Source: Helianthus annuus (taxonomy: Eukaryota; Streptophyta; Magnoliopsida; Asterales; Asteraceae). From it: a stretch of 64,000 bases of DNA. The stretch's first letter is position 1; every line of letters starts with the position of its first letter. The position numbers were made by a program, and so were the translations under genes. The notes under the pieces were generated by a model. That model saw nothing but the letters and a program-made list of their open reading frames with translations. It did no database searches and was not told where the DNA came from. Positions 56,224-64,000 of the stretch are shown in pieces. The stretch is taken from the NCBI RefSeq assembly GCF_002127325.2, contig NC_035437.2:163097408-163161407 (forward strand). The letters are read 5' to 3'.

Positions 56224-58285
56224 TGTAACACCCCCAAAAAAAAAGGGTTTGGTAATTTAAAACCCGGTTATTCCCTTGTGCTAGGGTATGATATGAGATA
56301 ACCAAGTTACTTAATTTAGTTAAATGTAACTTCAATTACATGGAATGAATTTCCTTGTGACCAAACAAGATAATGAACAAAACTATAGGGGTTAAATATG
56401 AACAAGTTGAAAGATGTTTAATTAAAAACATGAGGGAAAAAGGAAAAACCCAATTCTGGGTTTTGTGTATGTCGACCAGGAACAAGGAAAGGAGGGAAGA
56501 ACCCTAACTCCTCAAAAATCTTCAAAATTGGAAGGGGAATTTAGCTCAAACCCGATGCATGAACCCTAATATATGATCATCAAGGCTTGCTGAACATGTG
56601 GTAAGTCATAGCTTTTGATTTAATGATCTTGCAAGTATGGTATGTGATATATCTTTGATTTCATACGAAATTAGGCATGTGGGAGTGTTAGAATCAGCAA
56701 ATAAAACTAGGCTTATGAACGATTTTGAGTAATTTGATGTTTGGAAGTGAAACCCACCATTGATGGTGAAGATGGCGACATGGGTATGTCACCCATGTCC
56801 AATCTTTGTTCAAATTGCTGATATATTGTGTTGCATGTGATTAATCCTTGCTAGTTAGGTTGAACTTGGTATGAAATTTAAGTGCTAATTGTATTTTGGA
56901 TGATTGGAAACAAGAACTAGGAAGAAAAGCATGAAATACTTGTACATTATGCTTAGGAAGTAGTACGCACACCAAGTGTTTGATGAAATGTCTAAAAGAC
57001 AATAATAAGTGAAATTGTATGCAAATAATGGGTGAATAGATATAGTTCATATGAAGATTATCTAGGGATGACGTCGAGTATGCTTCATCCTTGTTTAAAT
57101 GAATTAATGATGTTGAGTATGCTTTATGTAGGTCGTATGTTAAATGTGAATTTGATATGGTTGTTCATATGTATGAGCATATATGCTAATAAGAATATGA
57201 ATGTAATGACATGAGTGTATAGGAATCATGTCAAGATGGATGGGAGCGTTGAAGTCCAACGGGCTAAGAAGACTCAATCAAGTAAGCGAACGCAAATACG
57301 GACGCGCAAGGTAAGTGAATCCCGGACTTACACTTTAGATGTAAAATGTATTGTAGTATGATGATTATTGTGAAACGTGTGAGAAAGTATGAGACAATGG
57401 AAGTAATAAGGTAAGTTTACGGTAAATCAGTCGAAAGTAGTTAAGAAATAGTTTCTATTAAGTGTAGGTAAGAAAGAATCTTACGTGATGATATTATGCA
57501 TAAAGATGAAATAAGTAGTTATACGCGTAGGTATGGGTATAATTGTAAGTAAGCAATTGGGACTCATAGGAGAGTATGGCTATGAACACGTAAGTGTGGA
57601 TAATTATGTGTATACAATTTACATGTATAGATGGGCGTGTTTAGGATTTACAAGTAATATGTGTAGAATGTAAATTTATAAGTTCATATGAGCTTTGTTT
57701 ATCTTAAATGTAATTTTACGAGTAGTGGTATTTGGTACTATGGATTGTTGTAAATGTTCATAACGGGTCAAAGGATGTAAATATATTGGAAAGCATGTTA
57801 TGTAGCGATTCATTACGAATGGGTCGAAAGGTGATAAGTTGGATGTTTCAAATGGAAGTAAAGATGCTAATAAGGTAACATGTTATGTTAACGGGTCGAA
57901 CAATGATAGGTAATTTAAAGGATTTAAATTACTATGTATTATGAACTAACAATATTGTTGTTATGAATGTTAGGTAAATCTATTGCTTGATGCGGCGCAC
58001 CCGGACCGAACACACATGATGTTGACCTTAATACGCTTCCGGTTCAAGTTGTTTCTTTTGAATGGGTCGAAACGTCCTTTTGTGTAGCAAATGTTAAACT
58101 AGTTATTAGGATGATGGTAGTAGTTTGAGGTTAAATTTTATTTTGAATAGTGTCATAGAATGTATCTTGAATGGTTTCGTTAAAAAGCAGGAAAATGTTC
58201 ACTTTACGAATGGGTCATGTCAAAATTTTTCCAAACATTTGTATGAACTTTATGTTATTGTCAAAAGTAAAAAGTGGGCGTTTCA
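56224..58285 (+). repeat. 3' LTR of LARD
   Basis: 2062 bp, nearly identical to 49694-51758, followed by TSD ATTCA. Confidence 0.93.
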
Positions 58286-58290
58286 ATTCA

Positions 58291-58638
58291 TAAACTTCTT
58301 GTCAAAAGGGCGATGAACTTTGTTCAGACCTTAAAAGATCACTGATTTTTGAGATCATGATTAGAATCTCAACTCGTTCTTATGACAAGCTTCCTAAGCT
58401 ATTTAAATGTCCTTTGAAACGAGTTTAATGATGAGTAGAAAGTCTTCTAAGACATTGACAGTTGTGAAACTTCTATCTTTCCTCTGTCTAATAATGTGTA
58501 GAATAATGCATTATGTAAGCTTTTAGTTATGTCTTGAAATGGTCTAAATGGTTTAATAATACCATGACCATTGGATCATCAATGTGATGAATTTATGTAA
58601 TTTAAATATTATTATTGTCTATATTATAGCATTCAGAA
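58291..58638 (+). other. Spacer between extra ORF and gag (right half)
   Basis: AT-rich leader sequence continuing 49154-49688 after removal of the LARD; no ORF. Confidence 0.6.
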
Positions 58639-61600
58639 ATGGCTGGCTTAGACGAAGTAAACAGTCATCCAGCACAGGGCAACACCAGAATCAATATTAC
58701 TGGTGCCGAATTGCAAGCCTTAATCACTGCTGCAGTCTCTCAAGCGGTAGATGCTAAGTTTAAGGAGCCGAGTATTGTTCGGTCTCAAACTCACTTAAAA
58801 ACCCATTCTCAGTCACATACTCACAAGAAGAGTGAGTCAGTGCATTCGTCTAACCAAGGTAGTATACCCAAGAGGCAGGTAGATCTTGAGCCAACCCCTA
58901 GGTACGCCAAGGGTTGCACCTACAAGTATTTTGTTTCCTGTAAGCCGAGAGATTTTACGGGAGAAAAAGGGGCGATTGACTGTATGAAGTGGTTAGATGA
59001 GATGGAGACGGTGATAGACATTAGCGGATGCGCTAAGGAAGATGTAGTTATGTTTGTCTCCCAATCTTTTAAGGGCGATGCCCTTACGTGGTGGAAAGCA
59101 CTTGTACAGTCCACCGGGAAGGTCCGTTTGTATAACCTTTCCTGGGAGAAGTTTGTCGATCTGGTTAAGGACACTTATTGTCCTCAACACGTAGTAGAGC
59201 GTGTGGAGACTGATTTTCTCACCCTCGTGATGAAGGATCTAGACTGCAGATCCTATGTGACAAATTTCAATTCCATGTCCAGGTTGGTACCATATTTAGT
59301 TACCCCTGAGCCGAAGCGCATCGCGCGTTTTATTGGTGGTTTGGCCCCTGAGATTAAAGGAAATGTGAAGGCTTCTAAGCCAACCACCTATAGATCTATT
59401 GTGGATCTGTCATTATCCCTCACTTTGGATATTGTGAGGAGTAGGGCGAAGAAAAATTCGGAAGAAGGGAAGAGGAAGAGAGAGGATGATCAGTCCTCTC
59501 AACCGAATAAGAAAGGAAAGGGGAACTCTGGTTCCAAGCAAGGGCAGACTGGTGACAAGCCCAGGTGCAAGACTTGCCATAAGAGGCATTTTGGCAAGTG
59601 CAACCGGGACCCACAGGCCAAACCATGTGGGATTTGCAAGAAGAAAGGGCACAAGTCTGTTGAGTGCCGAAACATCAAGGATGCAACCTGTTATGGTTGC
59701 AATGAAAAGGGGCATATCAAGACCAATTGCCCCAAGAATGCGAAGAAGCCTGAAGAGGCTAAGAAGAACAATGCCCGAGTGTTCCAGATGCAGGCACGGG
59801 AAGCGGTGACTGATGAAAACGTCATAACAGGTACCTTCCTCATCAATAATATTTATGCTAGAGTCTTATTTGATTCCGGTGCTGATAAGTCCTTCGTAGA
59901 TCATAAGTTCTGTAAGTTATTAAATTTGCCTATTAAGATTCTAGACATAAAATATGAGGTAGAACTCGCTGATGGTACCTTAGAATCTGCTTCAACTCTT
60001 CTTGATGGATGTTCAATATCCATTAAGAACCATTCTATTCCGCTGTCCCTCCTGCCAATGAAATTGGCTGGTTTTGATATAGTTTTAGGCATGGATTGGT
60101 TGTCGCATAACCAAGCCCAAAATGCCTGTGATAAAAAGCTTATCATTATCAAAACCCCCTCCGGTGAATCAGTCACTATCCAAGGAGACACACAGTACGG
60201 GTTGCCCAGCAATGTGTCTATTCTTAAAGTATCCCAGTGTTTGAAGGGTGGATGTGTCATTTACATGGCACAAGTAACTGTTAATGACCCGAAGCCGAAG
60301 ATCGAAGATATTCCAATCATTTCACAGTATCCAGATGTCTTTCCTGACGAATTACCTGGATTACCTCCTGAGAGGCAAGTAGAATTCACGATAGACATCC
60401 TTCCAGGGTCTGCGCCTATTGCACGATCTCCATATCGCCTAGCTCCTACCGAAATGAAAGAGCTCAGAACTCAACTGGATGATTTATTGGAAAAAGGTTT
60501 CATTCAGCCCAGCTCTTCGCCTTGGGGAGCTCCAATCTTGTTTGTGAAAAAGAAGGATGGTTCAATGCGCCTATGCATTGATTACCGTGAACTGAATAAG
60601 GTAACGATCAAGAATCGTTATTCTTTACCCAGGATCGATGACTTGTTCGATCAACTCCAAGGAGCGAGTTACTTCTCAAAGATAGATTTGAGATCTGGGT
60701 ATCATCAACTTAAAGTTCGAACCGAAGATGTTCCGAAGACGGCATTCAAAACAAGATATGGACACTTCGAGTTCTTAGTGATGCCTTTTGGGCTCACCAA
60801 TGCGCCTGCAACATTCATGGACCTCATGAATAGAGTCTGCAAACCATATTTAGATAAGTTTGTCATTGTTTTTATAGACGACATACTTATCTACTTGCGT
60901 AGCCAAGTGGAGCATGAAAAGCACCTACGATGTATTTTAGAACTGCTTCGACAGGAGAAGTTATATGCCAAATTCTCTAAGTGTGAATTTTGGCTTCGCA
61001 AAGTCCAGTTCCTTGGACATGTGGTCAGTGAACACGGTATTCAAGTAGATCCTGCCAAAGTAGAGGCTGTAATGAATTGGGAAGCACCTAAGACACCTAC
61101 AGAAATTCGCAGCTTTCTGGGTTTAGCAGGATATTATAGGAGATTCATTGAGAACTTCTCAAGAATAGCTGCACCATTGACTTCCTTGACCCGTAAGAAT
61201 GTGAAATTTGTCTGGGGTCCCAAGCAGCAGGAATCCTTCGAGACCTTAAAGCAAAGATTGAGCAACGCTCCGGTTTTGTCACTACCAGAAGGAGTTGAAG
61301 ACTTTATTGTTTACTGCGATGCTTCACACACTGGCATGGGGTGTGTACTTATTCAGCAAGGCAATGTAATTGCTTACGCATCGCGACAACTAAAGGTGCA
61401 CGAAAAGAATTACACCACCCATGATTTGGAATTGGGTGCCGTTGTATTCACACTAAAGTTGTGGAGACACTATCTGTATGGAACAAAATGTGTAATCTAC
61501 TCGGATCACAAAAGTCTCCAACATTTGTTCAATCAAAAAGAACTCAATATGAGACAACGCCGTTGGATGGAAACGTTAAATGATTATGATTGCGAGATTC

Positions 61601-63116
61601 GCTACCATCCCGGTAAGGCGAATGTGGTTGCAGATGCTCTAAGCCGGAAGGAAAGAGTTAAGCCGATTAGGATCAATGCAAAGAGCATTGAATTGAAGAA
61701 TAATTTGAATGAAAGACTGTTGGCTGCACAAAAAGATGCCATATTGGAAGATAATCTTCCAAATGAAAAGTTAGGTGTATCTGCTGAACAGTTAACACCT
61801 GGAAGATATGGAATTCTTAGAATGAACGGCAGAATTTGGGTTCCTATTCAAGGAGGACTTCGGGATGTGATCCTTCAGGAAGCCCATAATTCCAAGTATT
61901 CAGTTCACCCGGGAGGTGACAAGATGTATCAAGATCTAAAGGCAAATTATTGGTGGATAGGCTTAAAGAAATCTATTGCCACCCATGTAGCTAAGTGCCT
62001 AACATGCGCTCAGATTAAAGCTGAACATCAAAAGCCATCAGGTCTTCTACAACAGCCGGAACTTCCCACTTAGAAATGGGAAATGGTAACCATGGATTTC
62101 ATCACCAAGTTACCTAAAACAAGACACGGAAATGACACTATATGGGTTATAGTTGATAGATTGACGAAGTCAGCACATTTCTTACCCATCAAGGAGACTC
62201 ATAGCTCCGATAAGTTAGCCCAGTTATATGTCGATAAGATTGTAGCTCTTCATGGAGTACCAGTAGCTATTATCTCGGATAGAGATACTAGATACACCTC
62301 ACATTTTTGGAAAAGTTTCCAACAATCATTGGGCACCCGTTTGAATTTTAGTACTGCTTACCATCCTCAGACTGATGGTCAGAGTGAGCGTACTATTCAA
62401 ACCTTAGAAGACATGCTTCGTGCATGTGTTATTGATTTGGGTGGTAGTTGGGATGACCACCTGCCATTGATTGAGTTCTCCTATAACAACAGTTATCATA
62501 CTAGCATTCAGGCTGCGCCTTTTGAGGCATTATATGGTAGGAAATGCAGAACGCCTGTCTGTTGGGCAGAAGTAGGAGAAGCTCAGATATCAGGACCAGA
62601 TATAGTCCTTGAAACGACGGATAAAATTTTCCAAATTCGAGATCGCCTAAAAGCTGACAGGGATAAGCAGAAAAGCTATGCTGACATGAGGCGAAAACCT
62701 CTAAAGTTTGAAGTAGGCGATAAAGTGTTATTAAAAGTATCACCCTGGAAAGGTGTGATGCGTTTTGGTAAAAAGGGCAAGTTAAGCCCTAGATATATCT
62801 CACCATTCGAGATCCTCGAATGTGTTGGCAGTGTAGCATATAGGCTAAGATTGCCAGAGGAGCTGAGTGGAATTCATGATGTGTTCCACGTTTGTAATCT
62901 AAAGAAATGTCTAGCCGATGAATCTCTAGCTATGTCTCATAAAGACGTACAAGTTGATAAAAGCTTGAGGTTCATTGAGAAGCCTATAGCAATTGAGGAT
63001 CGGCAAGTCAAGAAGCTCCGAAGAAAGTATGTACCAATAACGCTCGTAGAGGTCCCAAGTATACGTGGGAAGTTGAATCCACTATGAAACAGAAATACCC
63101 TCACTTATTTCAGTAA
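58639..63116 (+). pseudogene. gag-pol: Tekay 2 gag-pol polyprotein with chromodomain, two breaks
   Basis: Open from ATG 58639 to in-frame TAG 62071-62073, then open again in the same frame to 63087. Gag core: [19 protein letters not shown] and [13 protein letters not shown]. Zinc knuckles: [26 protein letters not shown] and [14 protein letters not shown] (residues ~307-365). Protease: [11 protein letters not shown] (~411). [12 protein letters not shown] (~741). RNase [11 protein letters not shown] (~893). Integrase finger: [13 protein letters not shown] (~1090-1125). After the stop, integrase has [17 protein letters not shown] and GQSERTIQ. A small deletion (about 20 bp) near 63050 shifts the frame inside the chromodomain, so the reading ends early at 63087; the tail in the other frame ends TAA at 63114-63116. 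It is closely related to the polyprotein at 6799-11298 but much better preserved. Confidence 0.93.
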
Positions 63117-63134
63117 ATCTCAGGGTCAAGATTT
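63115..63134 (+). other. Pre-PPT hairpin (Tekay 2), partly decayed
   Basis: AAATCT-CAGGGTCA-AGATTT: a 6-bp stem overlapping the original stop codon. The inner two pairs seen in other elements are mismatched here. Confidence 0.55.
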
Positions 63135-63140
63135 CTTTTA

Positions 63141-63152
63141 AGGGGGTGAGGA
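63141..63152 (+). other. Polypurine tract (Tekay 2)
   Basis: AGGGGGTGAGGA directly before the 3' LTR. Confidence 0.8.
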
Positions 63153-64000
63153 TGTAACACCACGTAAAAACGTGTCCAATTATACATAAACACGTGTCCT
63201 AAACTCCAGTTATGCGAAAGATTGAGTTTAAGGGACTAAAGTTGACAACAAGTGAAAATGGGCAAACGAAAGGACTAAAAGTGTCAACATGCCAAACTTG
63301 AGCCTCTGAATGACCACACATGAAGAAAATATTCTTAAATGGGTGATTGATTGGGTATGTGAAGCCGTTTGTGAAAATAATCAGAAGATTTTAAATTATA
63401 AGGGTTAAAAGTGTCAATATGTCAATTCTGACCTCTGAGTGGCCTTTTAACGAAACCGAGGCTTCGTAATATTCAAATATACTCCCGAGAATGTGTGATA
63501 AAAATTTCACGTGATTCCGAGATCGTTAAGCATGTTTTCTAAACTTTGGGCTAAAAGCGTCAACTTGATGAAACTTGTGTTTATGAAGGAATCTAACGAA
63601 CCCGAGCCTAACGAAGTTTGTTTATACCTCCTTGGGCTCCAAGAAATCAACTACAAGGGCCTTGATTGCTAAAAATAAAGTTAAAAAGGGTTTAAAACGT
63701 TTAGGGACTGAAACTGCCAAGTTGTAAACTTGTTTTACCAGTTTTCCCGGTCCACGCGGCCCGCGTAAGACCCCCCTTAGGTCTTACGCGCCCCGCCTCA
63801 GACTGCCAGTATCAGAAAATTTATGCCAGGTGCGGGTTTGGCCTGTTACACCGCCTTAGCCTAGTTTTTAACGACCTAGGGGCTGTAAGTCGGTTCAAAT
63901 TAATAGGTAGGATACCTGGGGTGATCCCATGGCCTTCAATAACACCTGGAAGTGATCCTAGAGCATCTAATTTAGTATAAATAGGAGCATAGTCTTGTGT
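63153..64000 (+). repeat. 3' LTR of Tekay element 2 (partial, runs off the window)
   Basis: Matches 44157-45005 with about 15 differences by eye, including the palindromic cassette (63763-63789) and TATA box (63976-63983). Confidence 0.92.

Larger units (their letters stand above)
49694..58285 (+). mobile_element. Non-autonomous LARD derived from a Tekay-type element
   Basis: LTRs 49694-51758 and 56224-58285 are over 99 % alike by eye (about 16 differences). They are flanked by a perfect ATTCA duplication (49689-49693 and 58286-58290). PBS at 51762, a pre-PPT hairpin at 56185-56204 and PPT AGGGGGGTAG at 56210. The ~4.46-kb internal region has no gag or pol domain in any frame, which defines a large retrotransposon derivative. 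The TGTAACACCCCC start and the hairpin-PPT block are Tekay-like, so trans-mobilisation by an autonomous Tekay is inferred. It splits the leader region of Tekay element 2. Confidence 0.93.
44157..64000 (+). mobile_element. Tekay/Del-type Gypsy chromovirus 2, very long LTRs
   Basis: 5' LTR 44157-47751, PBS, extra ORF 47942-49153, inserted LARD 49694-58285, gag-pol 58639-63116, hairpin, PPT and the beginning of the 3' LTR at 63153, which runs out of the window. About 15 differences are counted by eye between 44157-45005 and 63153-64000, so roughly 2 %. It is inserted in the Copia element; the left flank is GACCA, and the right duplicate is outside. gag-pol has one stop and a small deletion in the chromodomain. 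Confidence 0.92.

Overview
This is plant nuclear DNA. It contains a spliced eudicot-type host gene with GT..AG introns, several plant LTR-retrotransposon lineages primed by initiator tRNA-Met, MITEs and MULEs. The abundance of long-LTR Tekay/Del chromoviruses, a PIF/Harbinger ORF1 of the type often annotated as 'glutathione S-transferase T3-like', and the SIRE-position accessory ORF suggest Asteraceae (inference). There is no bacterial, organellar, rRNA, tRNA or CRISPR content. One host gene is convincing: APC8/CDC23, an anaphase-promoting complex subunit, at 29606-32912. Almost everything else is transposon.

Layout. 1-18070 is a three-level nest. A minus-strand Gypsy LTR (1-902 plus 16963-18070) was entered by a non-autonomous Copia-like element (903-16957, TSD ATATG), whose accessory ORF was entered by a Tekay chromovirus (3793-12444). 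The outer Gypsy itself sits in a PIF/Harbinger element (18071-19478). 19.5-23.7 kb is AT-rich remnant DNA with a Tourist-like MITE (22148-22504). 23.7-27.8 kb holds two Gypsy LTRs, one of which (26135-27818, minus) has ends that are long inverted repeats of each other. 28121-29486 is a MULE-like element with a perfect 9-bp TSD that abuts the TATA box of APC8. Intron 3 of APC8 holds a MITE inside a MITE. 33.2-34.05 kb is a minus-strand LINE 3' end. 34502-39824 is a young Reina-type chromovirus with an unusual LTR-LTR-internal-LTR structure. 40013-44156 is the 3' half of a minus-strand Copia. 44157 to the window end is a large Tekay chromovirus inserted in that Copia. It is itself split by a non-autonomous Tekay-derived LARD (49694-58285, TSD ATTCA).

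How the parts relate. By-eye LTR divergence agrees with the nesting: outer Copia-like about 2 %, inner Tekay under 1 %; outer 3' Tekay about 2 %, inner LARD under 1 %. All coding regions of the LTR elements carry at least one break, but the Reina polyprotein has only a single in-frame stop.

The most interesting signals are structural ones that ordinary annotation misses. First, four chromovirus-type elements carry a hairpin just before the polypurine tract, with an AGG-type loop and stems of different sequence. Second, fast-changing palindromic cassettes lie just upstream of the TATA box in every Tekay-like LTR examined. Third, the tandem-LTR junction looks like the junction of a 2-LTR circle. 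Fourth, one LTR has arms of about 280 bp that are self-complementary.
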